A DNA stretch of 64,000 nt from JAOUGY01 sp963825585 (GTDB lineage Bacteria; Actinomycetota; Acidimicrobiia; Spongiisociales; ZC4RG35): positions 186,001 through 250,000 of the forward strand of contig CAWGTX010000002.1 of the NCBI GenBank assembly GCA_963825585.1. Direction: 5' to 3'. The notes under the pieces were generated by a model that was not told where the DNA came from, searched no databases, and was given only the letters and a program-made list of their open reading frames with translations. A program made the position numbers and the translations under genes. Within the stretch, counting starts at the first letter, position 1; the number at the start of each line of letters is the position of its first letter. Positions 25,114 through 33,934 of this stretch are shown piece after piece.

Positions 25114-25157
25114 GCGCGGTGTGACATGCTTACCCCTGATGCCGACATAGGGGATAC

Positions 25158-25748
25158 ATGGTTGATCCCAGCGACGCGGAGCTCCTGGCGGCGGCGGCAC
25201 GGGGGGACGGGGAGTCGTTCTCCATCTTCTTCCGGCGGTACGCCCGACCGGTGACGCTGTACGCCGTGCGCCGGTGCCGCGATCCCCACGATGTGGGCGA
25301 CCTGGTCGGCGACACGTTCCTGACGGCATTGCAGGCGGCCGGCCGCTACATCCCGCAGACCGACACCGCCCTGCCGTGGCTGTTCGGGATCGCCCGGCGC
25401 ATGCTGGCGCGTCAGCGGCGACGCACAGCCAGTGCCGGTCGACTAGCCACCAGGGTGGGCAACGTCGAACCCCTCGTCACCGAGGACGAAGCCGACGCCA
25501 TCGCAGACGCCATCGACGCGGCACGACAGCGGCCCGCTCTGGAACACGCGCTGCTCTCGTTGAGTGACGGAGAGCGGGAGATCTTCCTGCTGGTCGCCTA
25601 CGACGGCCTCACACCGCACGAGGCGGCGATCGTGGTGGGCGTGTCGGCCAACGCCGCCAGACTTCGCTTGTCGCGAGCCCGCAAGCGTCTTCGAGATGAG
25701 TTGGATCCGGCGATTCGCACCATTCCGGAGGCGAGTCATGCCTTCTGA
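25158..25748 (+). CDS. ECF-type RNA polymerase sigma factor
   Basis: The 196-residue product has sigma region 2 (about 8-85: FSIFFRRYARPVTLYAVRRC, DLVGDTFLTALQ, LPWLFGIARRMLARQRRR) and region 4 (about 125-180: LSDGEREIFLLVAYDGLTPHEAAIVVG and NAARLRLSRARKRLRDEL). It resembles the ECF groups in which the anti-sigma lies downstream. Its stop overlaps the next start by 11 bases, and the neighbour is a small single-pass membrane protein, consistent with an anti-sigma partner. The targets are unknown. Confidence 0.88.
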   Translation: MVDPSDAELLAAAARGDGESFSIFFRRYARPVTLYAVRRCRDPHDVGDLVGDTFLTALQAAGRYIPQTDTALPWLFGIARRMLARQRRRTASAGRLATRVGNVEPLVTEDEADAIADAIDAARQRPALEHALLSLSDGEREIFLLVAYDGLTPHEAAIVVGVSANAARLRLSRARKRLRDELDPAIRTIPEASHAF

Positions 25749-26130
25749 GTTGAGGCGGCCGGACCTGCCCGACACCCCGGAGATGTTTGCCCGCATCGAA
25801 GCGGGCCTGCGGGAGGAGGCGGCGGCGTTGCACTCCCGGCACCAGGCCCGGATGCGGCGGGCGCCCTGGTACCAGAGCCTCAGGCCCGCCATGGGAGCGG
25901 CGCTGGCAGCGAGCGCGCTCGTGCTGCTGGTACCCGCGTACCTGACGCCCCGGGCGGTATCGCCCCCCGAGACGCCGACCGAAGTGTCCGTGGTGAGCGC
26001 CGGTTCCCAGGCTGGCTCCGGCTTCCTGCACCGTCTGCCCTCCGACGACCTCGCTGCCATCACCCCTGCTCCGTACCGGTACCCGCGCCCGGCACCGTCG
26101 TCCGACATGCTGCGCCTGTCCCCGGCATAG
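25738..26130 (+). CDS. Small single-pass membrane protein, probable anti-sigma partner
   Basis: The 130-residue product has an N-terminal cytoplasmic helix region (about 1-40: LPDTPEMFARIEAGLREEAAALHSRHQARM), one membrane helix (about 50-68: MGAALAASALVLLVPAYL) and a Pro/Ser-rich outer tail of 60 residues. It has no zinc-binding HxxxCxxC motif. Translational overlap with the sigma gene suggests that it holds or modulates that factor at the membrane. This is inferred from position; the sequence itself matches no family I recognise. Confidence 0.6.
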   Translation: MPSELRRPDLPDTPEMFARIEAGLREEAAALHSRHQARMRRAPWYQSLRPAMGAALAASALVLLVPAYLTPRAVSPPETPTEVSVVSAGSQAGSGFLHRLPSDDLAAITPAPYRYPRPAPSSDMLRLSPA

Positions 26131-26568
26131 ACCCTCGAGAGAACCTTCTTCTCGGGACGCGTACACCCGAACCTGGACGGTGCTCCACTCGGCGGCGGGC
26201 CGGGCCTACCAGCACGGCCCCCGTCCTCCCTCTCTCTCCCCCAACGCCGTGTTCTGTATCGGGCGGCGACCCGCCCAACCTGTCGGCGGTGCGGGAGAGA
26301 GGACACCGAACCGGTGGTGGTCGAGGGCGACCTGGATGTTCCCTAGAGTGCCGTGTCCTGCAACGTTCGCCTGGCTGTGGGTCGGCCGCACGTGTCGTGT
26401 GGGCGTGTTTCCATATGGTGCTTCGCCGTCTTCGATGTTCCGGCCGACCTGTTGGGCTCCGCTGGGAGGCGGGGCGGGGCGTGGCGGCACGGTCGGCCAG
26501 GCTGTGATCAGAAAACGAACGGATGGACGGTCACGACCTGACCCTCGCAAACGTTTCTGGTCACAGCA
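26131..26568. other. Unexplained 438-bp convergent intergenic region with hairpin potential
   Basis: No convincing protein frame was found here between the anti-sigma-like gene (plus) and dxs (minus); the open frames have unlikely composition. A short hairpin (GAGAA/TTCTC near 26138-26155) may end the sigma operon. At about 26231-26300 a nested structure is visible: CTCTCTCCC with GGGAGAGAG, CGCCG with CGGCG, and an inner GGGCGG/CCGCCC. This is longer than a terminator needs, so a structured RNA is possible. I see no RNase P, tmRNA or SRP signature. Confidence 0.4.
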
Positions 26569-28422
26569 CTAGGTCAGGAGCAGTGCCACCCGGTCGGCGA
26601 TCTGATCGGGGTCGAGCCCGACCGAACGGATGACCTCGTCGGCCGATCCCGCAGGGAGGAAGTGGTCGGGGATGCCGAGGAGGTGGACCTTGCCGGCCAA
26701 TCCGGTTCCGGCCAGCGCCTCCATCACGGCGGCACCAAACCCTCCGCTGATCACGTTGTCCTCGATGCACACGACGTGGCGGTAGGCGGCAGCCCAGGCC
26801 GGGAGCCGGTCGTCGAGCGGCTTGACCCATCGGGCGTTGACCACGCCGCAGGTGAGGCCGGACTGCGACAGGGTGGCGGCGGCCTTCTGGGCGTGTTCGA
26901 CCATGCGCCCGTTCGCCAGGAACAGCACGTCTTCACCGAAGCTCAGCTCTTCCCACACCCCGATCGGGATCGGCTCTGCGGGGATGAGCGGCAACGATGA
27001 CGCCGACGCCTTTGGATAGCGGAGGGCAACGGGCCCGTCGTGGGCGAGCGCCGCCTCGAGCATTCCACACAGCTCGGCAGCGTCGGCGGGGGCGCCCACC
27101 ACCAGGTTGGGGACCATGCGCAGGAACGTGAGGTCGAACACGCCGTGATGCGACGGACCGTCGGGTCCGGTCACTCCGGCACGGTCGATGAGAAAGGTGA
27201 CGGGCAGCCGATGGAGCGCGACGTCCATGGTGATCTGATCGATAGCCCGCTGGAGAAAACTCGAATAGATGGCGACGACGGGTCGCTTACCGGCCATCGC
27301 CAAGCCGGCGGCGAGCCCGACCGCATGCTGCTCGGCGATCCCGGTGTCGAGCACCCGGTCGGGGAATTCGTCGGCCATCTCGGCCAGGCCGGTCGACGAG
27401 ATCATCGCCGCCGAGACCCCCACCAGATCGGGGTTGCGGCGGGCGGCATCGGCGAGGGCCTTGCCGACCACGTCGGTGAGCTTGAGTTCGGAGGAGAGCG
27501 CCTGACCTGTCGCCAGGTCGAACTTGCCGACGCCGTGGAGCTTGTCGACCACATCGTCGATAGCGGGCTGGTAGCCGTTGCCCTTCTCGGTGACGACGTG
27601 CACCACCACCGGCTCGTCGTATCCCTTGGCCCGTTCCAGCGTGTCCTCGAGCTGGGCGATGTCGTGGCCGTCGATGCGACCGGTGTACTTGAGGCCGAGG
27701 GTGTCGAACACCGTCGACGGTTCGAGCATCTGCTTGACGGCGTCCTTGAAACGCATCGCCAGTTCGTCGGCGGTCTCACCCACGATCGGCAGCCCCCGGA
27801 GGATGCGCCCCGTGGTCTTCTTGGCCCACTCGTAGCGGGGGTCGAAGCGAAGATGGGCGATGCTGGCCAACGTGGCGAGTCCGCCGACCGTGGGCGCATA
27901 CGAGCGGCCGTTGTCGTTGACCACGACGATGAGACGCCGCGGGCGGGCGACGGCGATGTGATTGAGCGCCTCGTAGGCCTGGCCGCCGGTGAGGGCGCCG
28001 TCGCCGATCACGGCCACCGTCCAGTTGTCAGGGTCGGACAGGGCGTGGCCGAGGGCGTAGCTGAGCGACGTGGAGGCATGACTGTTCTCGACCAGATCGT
28101 GGCGGCTCTCCGACCGACTCGGGTAGCCGCTCATGCCCTCGAAGCTCCTCAGGCTGGCAAACCCCGCCTTGCGCCCGGTCACGAGCTTGTGAACGTACGC
28201 CTGGTGGCCGACATCCCAGAAGATGTGATCGCGGGGGCTGTCGAAGCTGCGATGCAGCGCCAGCGTCAACTCGACGATGCCCAGGTTCGGGCTCAGATGC
28301 CCACCCGTTCGGGAGATGGTCTCGAGGAGAAACGCCCGGATCTCCTCCGACAACTCACCGAGCTCGGCGAGGGAGAACGACCGCAGGTCGGATGGTTCGG
28401 AGATTCGGTCGAGCAGCGACAT
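26569..28422 (-). CDS. dxs: 1-deoxy-D-xylulose-5-phosphate synthase
   Basis: The 617-residue enzyme condenses pyruvate and glyceraldehyde 3-phosphate, the first step of the MEP isoprenoid pathway, using thiamine diphosphate. Diagnostic parts are GHLSPNLGIVELTLALH, the switch segment HDLVENSHASTSLSYALG, the thiamine-binding GDGALTGGQAYEALNH with NDN, the pyrimidine domain TGIAEQHAVGLAAGLA with FLQRAIDQI, and a transketolase C-terminal domain from about 490. The length is close to the family norm. It stands alone on the minus strand, downstream of the histidine-kinase gene after about 80 bases, and ends against the convergent non-coding region. Confidence 0.96.
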   Translation of the reverse strand: MSLLDRISEPSDLRSFSLAELGELSEEIRAFLLETISRTGGHLSPNLGIVELTLALHRSFDSPRDHIFWDVGHQAYVHKLVTGRKAGFASLRSFEGMSGYPSRSESRHDLVENSHASTSLSYALGHALSDPDNWTVAVIGDGALTGGQAYEALNHIAVARPRRLIVVVNDNGRSYAPTVGGLATLASIAHLRFDPRYEWAKKTTGRILRGLPIVGETADELAMRFKDAVKQMLEPSTVFDTLGLKYTGRIDGHDIAQLEDTLERAKGYDEPVVVHVVTEKGNGYQPAIDDVVDKLHGVGKFDLATGQALSSELKLTDVVGKALADAARRNPDLVGVSAAMISSTGLAEMADEFPDRVLDTGIAEQHAVGLAAGLAMAGKRPVVAIYSSFLQRAIDQITMDVALHRLPVTFLIDRAGVTGPDGPSHHGVFDLTFLRMVPNLVVGAPADAAELCGMLEAALAHDGPVALRYPKASASSLPLIPAEPIPIGVWEELSFGEDVLFLANGRMVEHAQKAAATLSQSGLTCGVVNARWVKPLDDRLPAWAAAYRHVVCIEDNVISGGFGAAVMEALAGTGLAGKVHLLGIPDHFLPAGSADEVIRSVGLDPDQIADRVALLLT

Positions 28423-28502
28423 TGGCAGGGCTCACATTAGTGAAGGCCACGGACTGAGCGGATTCGAGGCGACCAGGTCGACCGCAGATCACTCGAGGGC
28501 GT

Positions 28503-30227
28503 TCAAGGTTCGGCGTCCTCGGCTACCGGCAACTCGATCGAGAAGCGGGATCCGACCCCCAACTGGCTCGTCACGGTGACGGTTCCGCCGTGCCGCTCCA
28601 CGACGTGACGGACGATCGACAGGCCCAGGCCGGTTCCACCGGTGGCACGGCTGCGGGCCTCGTCGACCCGGTAGAAGCGCTCGAAGACCCGCCCCAGGGC
28701 GCGACTTGGTATCCCCGCTCCGGTGTCTTCGACCGAGATGGTCACCAACCGGTCGCCGGCGCGCACCGACACGGTGATGGTTCCTCCGACGTCGGTGTAC
28801 CGCAGGGCGTTGTCGAGCAGGTTGCGGAGCGCCAGCGAGAGGTCGGCCTCCGAACCGGTCACGGTCGCCTCCGCCAGGTCGCTGCGCAGCTCGATGCCGG
28901 CCTCGGCAGCCCGTCCACGCACCTTCGCCATCTCCGCTTCGACCAGCGCCCCCACATCGACCGGGGCGAACTCACGCTCGGACGCCTCCAGACGTGAGAG
29001 GTCGAGCAGGTCGGCGACGATCGTTGCCAACTGTTTGGCCGAACTCTCGACCCGTTCACCGAACTCGGCCGCTTTCGCCGGGTCCCGCTCCAGAGCCAGT
29101 TGCAGGGCCTCGGCCGACGCCAATACCGCCGCCACCGGGGTCTTCAGCTCATGGGATGCATCGGCGACGAAGTCCCGACGCATCGCCTCGACCCGGCGAC
29201 GTTCCGTGATGTCGGAGACCACGACCAACACCCGTTCGTCATCGGGCAGCTTCGTTGCCACCACGCTCATGATCCGGGCCGGAGATCCCTGTTCGAATTG
29301 ACCCTCCTGGCTCTGCCCTGAGAGCCGAGCCTCGCGGATGCAGCGCGGCAGCACCCGAGGCGTCACTGACATGATCCTCTCCGGCAGCGGCCCCACCATC
29401 GTGAGGGCGGCGGGATTTGCGTACAACACCCCGTCGTCACCGGCCACCAGGATCACCCCCTGCGGCAGTGCCGCCAACACGATCTCGAGCGTTCGCCGCT
29501 CCGCCTCGGTTTCGGTCACCCGCCGGCCCAGTTCCGAGGAGATGCGACCGATGGCCACGCCGAGCCTGTCCAGCTCCGACAGCGAGGAGCGCCGGGGCTG
29601 GGCGATGACGGTCCCGGTGGCAACCCGGTCCGCCAGATCGGTGAGCTCGAGAATCGGGACGGCGAAACGCCGCGAGACCATCCAGACGAGCCCGACCCCG
29701 GCCGCGCCGGCCACAGCCGCCACCGCAATGACGCTGCGACCGACTTCCGAGAGGGCTTCCTCGAGTTGTTCTGCGGTGACACCGAAGCGGACCACCCGAC
29801 CGTCGTCCGCCGGTACCGCAACGTAGAACGTCTCGATCCCGGTGGACGCGCTCACCCGGAAGTCGGTGCCCTCCTGGCCGGCGAGAGCTGCCTCGACCTC
29901 CGGCCGACCCCGATGGTTCTCCATCGTGTCGGCATCCTCGACCGAGTCGAACAGCACCCGTCCCTCATGGTCGATGACCGTGAGGCGCGCCCGGGCAGCG
30001 GCGGCCACGGCGAAGCCGTGCTCGGTGGCGCCCTCGTCCCCGAGTTGCACGGCAGCCACTCTCGCCTGACCTGCCATGTCGGCGGTGATCTGGCGCTGGA
30101 GCACGGTCCGCACGGAGTTCGTCACCACGGCGCTGAAGCCCATGAGCACGACAAGGAACACCAGCGCGAACAGCGCCAGCAGCCGGCTCGTGAGCGTGGC
30201 TCTGCCCGGATGCGACCTGTCACTCAC
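28503..30227 (-). CDS. PhoR/SenX3-like sensor histidine kinase
   Basis: The 574-residue membrane kinase has helices at about 14-36 and 168-190 flanking an extracytoplasmic sensor of about 130 residues. A HAMP linker (about 190-240), a PAS domain (about 250-340), HisKA with DFVADASHELKTPVAAVLAS (about 355), and HATPase motifs NLLDNALRY, DTGAGIP and GGTGLGLSIV follow. It starts at GTG 30227. Together with the response regulator and phoU-pst genes upstream it should be the phosphate-starvation kinase. Mycobacterial SenX3 has a smaller outer domain, so this form may sense something in addition. Confidence 0.9.
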   Translation of the reverse strand: MSDRSHPGRATLTSRLLALFALVFLVVLMGFSAVVTNSVRTVLQRQITADMAGQARVAAVQLGDEGATEHGFAVAAAARARLTVIDHEGRVLFDSVEDADTMENHRGRPEVEAALAGQEGTDFRVSASTGIETFYVAVPADDGRVVRFGVTAEQLEEALSEVGRSVIAVAAVAGAAGVGLVWMVSRRFAVPILELTDLADRVATGTVIAQPRRSSLSELDRLGVAIGRISSELGRRVTETEAERRTLEIVLAALPQGVILVAGDDGVLYANPAALTMVGPLPERIMSVTPRVLPRCIREARLSGQSQEGQFEQGSPARIMSVVATKLPDDERVLVVVSDITERRRVEAMRRDFVADASHELKTPVAAVLASAEALQLALERDPAKAAEFGERVESSAKQLATIVADLLDLSRLEASEREFAPVDVGALVEAEMAKVRGRAAEAGIELRSDLAEATVTGSEADLSLALRNLLDNALRYTDVGGTITVSVRAGDRLVTISVEDTGAGIPSRALGRVFERFYRVDEARSRATGGTGLGLSIVRHVVERHGGTVTVTSQLGVGSRFSIELPVAEDAEP

Positions 30228-30248
30228 CGGGGCCGGGCCATGGCAGTC

Positions 30249-30959
30249 TCAGTCATCCACGAATTTGTAGCCGAGACCCCGAACCGTGACGATGTGGACG
30301 GGAACCGCCGGGTCGGCCTCGAGCTTGTGCCGGAGCCGCTTGATGTGGACGTCGAGTGTCTTGGTGTCTCCGAAGTAGGACGGGCCCCACACCTCGTCGA
30401 TGAGCGCCTCCCGGGTGGCCAGCCTGTTGCGACGTCGCATGAGCGATTCCAGGAGATCGAACTCCTTGGGGCGGAGCGCCACGGCGGTTCCGTCGACCCG
30501 CGCCTCGTGGGCATCGAGGTCCAGCTCGACCCGCCCGCCTCGCAGCACCTCGTTGGCCTCGGCGAAGGCGCCCGACCTGGCGGATCGACGAATCTGCGCC
30601 CTCGCCCGGGCGACGAGTTCGCGGATCGAGAACGGCTTGGTGACGTAGTCGTCGGCACCCAGCTCGAGTCCGGCGACCATGTCGGCCTCGGCATCGCGGG
30701 CGCTCACCATGATGATCGGTACGTCCGAGACCGCCCTGATCTGGCGGCAAACGTCGAGCCCGGACGACTCCGGCAGCATGATGTCGAGGAGGACGAGCGA
30801 CGGACTCGAATTGCGGGCCTGGTCCACACCATCGCGGCCCGTGGCGGCGGTCATGACCTCGAAGCCCTCGACCTCCAGGGCGTATTTCATGGATTCCAGC
30901 AGCGAGGGTTCATCTTCGACGATGAGCACCCGATGGCGGGTGTCAGTTGAGAGCGCCAC
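30249..30959 (-). CDS. OmpR/PhoB-family response regulator (RegX3/PhoP-like)
   Basis: The 236-residue product has a receiver domain with acidic EDE, phospho-acceptor in LVLLDIMLP, switch MVSARD and Lys in DDYVTKPFS. The winged-helix output domain has ALRPKEFDLLESLMRR, TREALIDEVWG, KTLDVHIKRLRHKLEADP and VRGLGYKF. I chose the GTG at 30959, which overlaps the end of phoU by 17 bases. It should bind direct repeats such as the one upstream of pstS and activate phosphate uptake genes when phosphorylated by the adjacent kinase. Confidence 0.93.
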   Translation of the reverse strand: MALSTDTRHRVLIVEDEPSLLESMKYALEVEGFEVMTAATGRDGVDQARNSSPSLVLLDIMLPESSGLDVCRQIRAVSDVPIIMVSARDAEADMVAGLELGADDYVTKPFSIRELVARARAQIRRSARSGAFAEANEVLRGGRVELDLDAHEARVDGTAVALRPKEFDLLESLMRRRNRLATREALIDEVWGPSYFGDTKTLDVHIKRLRHKLEADPAVPVHIVTVRGLGYKFVDD

Positions 30960-31635
30960 GGTCCGCGAATCCCTCTTCCGAGAACTCCTGGAACTCACCG
31001 GTGACCAGGAATGCGACCTGCTCACCGATGTCGACCGCCTGATCCCCGATCCGCTCGAGTGCCCGGGCCGCCATCATCATGTGGGTGGCCCACTCGATCA
31101 GCCGGGTGTCGGGTGCGCAGTCGACCACCTCGCGGTACATGACACGGTTGATCCGGTCGATCGGCTCGTCCATCGCCGGGAGCAATCGCGCCTCGTCGGC
31201 ATCGCGGCGCACGAACGCCTCGGCGGCGGTTCGGATCATCGGTCGCACCAGATCGCCCATCTCCTGGATCTGTTCGATGATCCGAGCGCGGGTGGGCAGT
31301 CCTTCGCACAGCCGGGTGAGTTTTGCGATGTTCACGCACTGGTCGCCGGTCCGTTCGAGCGTGACGTTGAGGTGCAGCAGCGCCGACATCATCCGGAGAT
31401 CGCCGCCCATCGGCTGCTGGCGCGCCATCAGGTTGAGCCACCGGTTGTGGGTATCGAGGTACATGCGATCGAGCTCGGCGTCTTCGACTTCGACCTTGCC
31501 GGCCAGGTCGAGGTCGCCGAGGGTGAGGGCGTCGACCGCCATCGCAGTCATACGTTCACAGCGGTCGGCTACATCGAGCAGCGTGTGCTCGAGGGCTTCG
31601 AGTTCCTGATGAAAGTGGCTTCGTGCGTCGACCAT
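30943..31635 (-). CDS. phoU: Phosphate transport regulator PhoU
   Basis: The 230-residue product is made of two PhoU helical repeats. Family segments are HFHQELEALEHTLLDVADRCERM in the first repeat, QQPMGGDLRMMSALLHLNVTLERTGDQCVNIA at its end, and ARALERIGDQAVDIGEQVAFLVTGE in the second. PhoU mediates inhibition of the sensor kinase by the Pst transporter when phosphate is plentiful. Its ATG overlaps the pstB stop (TGATG), and it overlaps the response-regulator gene, so the transporter and its signalling partners form one coupled operon. Confidence 0.94.
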   Translation of the reverse strand: MVDARSHFHQELEALEHTLLDVADRCERMTAMAVDALTLGDLDLAGKVEVEDAELDRMYLDTHNRWLNLMARQQPMGGDLRMMSALLHLNVTLERTGDQCVNIAKLTRLCEGLPTRARIIEQIQEMGDLVRPMIRTAAEAFVRRDADEARLLPAMDEPIDRINRVMYREVVDCAPDTRLIEWATHMMMAARALERIGDQAVDIGEQVAFLVTGEFQEFSEEGFADRGALN

Positions 31636-32529
31636 CAGCCGAACCTCCCTGTGATGTACTGCTCGGTTTCCTCGTTCGAGGGGGAGGTGAAGATCCTCTC
31701 GGTGGCATCGAACTCCACCAGGCGACCGGTTCGATCCCCCTTGGCATTGACGTCCACCGAGAAGAACGCCGTCCGATCGCTGACCCGGGCCGCCTGCTGC
31801 ATGTTGTGGGTCACGATGATGATCGAATAGTCCTTCTTGAGCTGAAGCATCAGCTCCTCGATCCTGAGTGTGGCGATCGGGTCGAGGGCCGAGCACGGCT
31901 CGTCCATCAACAGCACGTCGGGACTGGGGGCAACGGCGCGGGCGATGCACAACCGCTGCTGCTGACCGCCCGAGAGCGAGTAGCCGCTCTCCGACAGCTT
32001 GTCCTTCACCTCGTCCCACAGGGCGGCCTGCGTGAGGGCGCGCTCCACGAGGTCGTCCATGGCGGGCTTCGAGCCCTTGAATCCGTTGATCTTGGCGCCC
32101 CACGAGACGTTCTCGTAGATCGACTTGGAGAACGGGTTGGGCTTCTGGAACACCATGCCGATCCGGCGGCGCACCTCCACCGGGTCGACATTCGCCTCGT
32201 AGATGTTTCGTCCGCGGAAGGTGACCTGACCCTCCACCCTGGCACCGGCGATGAGGTCGTTCATCCGGTTGAGAGCACGCAACACGGTCGACTTGCCACA
32301 ACCGGAGGGCCCGATGAGGGCGGTGATCTCGTTGGTGGCGAAGCCCATCGTGACATCGCGGACGGCCTTGAACGTCGCCGTAGAAGATGTTCATGTCGGT
32401 GGTGCTGATCACATGGGAGCGGGCTTCCGTTCCCGCATCGCCCTGGTCTGGTCGTTGAGTCACGATCGGTTCCTTCGTGGCGAAGCCCTTCGTGACGGGC
32501 TCAGCGGTGGTCGAGTGTTCGGGGGACAT
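31635..32529 (-). CDS. pstB: Phosphate ABC transporter ATP-binding protein PstB (frame broken once)
   Basis: The ATPase shows GPSGCGKSTVLRALNRMND, VFQKPNPFSKSIYENVSWG, LSGGQQQRLCIARA, LLMDEPCSALDP and VTHNMQQAARVSDRTAFF, all characteristic of PstB. The N-terminal part (MSPEHSTTAE to FYGD) is in another frame; removing one base near 32382 gives the expected FYGDFKAVRDVTMGFA. The rest of the protein is intact, so I treat the break as a likely sequence error. The start ATG at 32529 overlaps the pstA stop (TGATG). PstB powers phosphate import with PstA and PstC. Confidence 0.9.
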
Positions 32530-33934
32530 CACGCTCTCCTCGAGTAGCGGTTTCGAAGTATCACGGCGGCACCGTTCAGGGTCAACAGCAACACGAGCAA
32601 CACGATGATCGCGGCCGATGCGATGTTGCGGAACTCCTCCTGCGGGAAGCTCGTCCACTGGAAGATCTGGATCGGCAGTGCCGTGAACTTGGAGAACGGA
32701 CCGGTGGGGTCGGCGGTGATGAAGCTGGCGGCACCCACCACGATCAGGGGTGCCGTCTCACCGATCGCCCGTGCCACCGAGAGGATCACGCCGGTCAGGA
32801 TTCCCGGGATCGCCACCGGCAGCACCTGGCTCCGGACGGTCTGCCACTTGGTCGCACCGAGCGCCGAGACCGGCGTGGCGGAGGGAGTCGGGCACCGCTT
32901 TCAGCGCCTCCTGGGCGCTGATGATGATCACTGGCAGGATGAGCAGTCCCAGTGTGATACCCGCCGAGAGGATCGTGCGGCCGTTGTCGGAAGGCGGGGG
33001 TCCGTCGGTGAAGATGGCGCCGGAGGTGATCGGTTCGAACAGGCGCAACGAACACGGCCAACCCGAGCATGCCGTAGATGATCGACGGCACACCGGCCAG
33101 GTTGTTTATGTTCGTCTGGATGAAGCCGTTGAACCGGCTCGGCTTGGCGAACTCCACCAGGTAGATGGCCGCTCCCACCCCCACCGGAACGGCGAACAGG
33201 ATCGTGATGATTCCCAGCCACAACGAGCCGAGGGCGGCGGTGCGGATCCCGGCGATCTCGGGTGTCGAGTTGGAAGAGCTGGTCACGAAGGTCCAGGTGA
33301 GCCATGACCGCCACTCGAACCGCACGTCGTCGACGGTGTAGTCACCGAACCGTTGTGGAGTCGCCTCGAACGCCTCCCTGATGTCCTGTTCGAACCCCTC
33401 GGGGTTCAGAACCGACGGGAGGAGTTGCGCCGATGCGATCACGTCGGGAACGATGACCCGTTCCTGGACCAGCGTCAGCACGTCCGAGCCGCCGCGTGCG
33501 GGGCCACTACATCCTTCGGGAGCATCCGCCTCGGCGCAGATCTCGTCCCACACCGCCTGGGTCTCGAAGACGAGCCTGTCGTCGTAGAACCGCTGCTCCC
33601 GCTCCAGGCGTCGCCCGACGCCGCTCGAAACCGCACCCTCGAGGAGAACCACCAACTCGTCCTTGGACAGATCACCGAGCGTGGTGGTCTCGGCGTCGTA
33701 CCCGGCCTCGGCGACCACGTCCTCGGGGTTTCTCTCGTTGACGATTGCGACATACCCGAAGGCGTTGTTGATGATGGTGTACAGCAGTGTCGCCAAGGCG
33801 AGGATTGCCAGCGAGAGTGCGCTCAGGAACCCGATCTGGGCGTACTGACCCCGCCTGGTTCGCTTGTTGATGAGTTTCTGGAATTCCTCGTCGACCGGAT
33901 ACAGGTCGTCGCGTTCGGGTGCGGCGATGCTCAT
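32529..33934 (-). CDS. pstA: Phosphate ABC transporter permease PstA (frame broken twice)
   Basis: Three frames together encode one PstA permease of about 468 residues. It has an N-terminal helix (about 32-55) and an unusually large extracytoplasmic insertion (about 60-190). The core follows: WLGIITILFAVPVGVGAAIYLVEF, LAGVPSIIYGMLGLAVFV, ITLGLLILPVIIISAQEAL, LGATKWQTV and ILSVARAIGETAPLIVVGA. Frame changes occur near 33049 and 32880. Removing one base at each restores VFVRLFEPIT and HAVSALGATKWQTV. Decay is not otherwise evident. The ATG at 33934 overlaps the pstC stop (ATGA). The large insertion is longer than in typical PstA proteins. Confidence 0.88.

Noticed and set aside
23083..25329. 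748-codon minus-strand open frame opposite the peptide-binding protein gene
   Set aside because: The plus strand encodes a family-5 binding protein with signal peptide; the antisense product has no recognisable domain.
26131..26568. RNase P RNA, tmRNA or SRP RNA
   Set aside because: The conserved sequence blocks of these RNAs were looked for on both strands and not found.
32350..33060. Programmed ribosomal frameshifting in pstA and pstB
   Set aside because: The break sites share no slippery sequence or stop-codon arrangement, and the same kind of break occurs in an unrelated peptidase gene.
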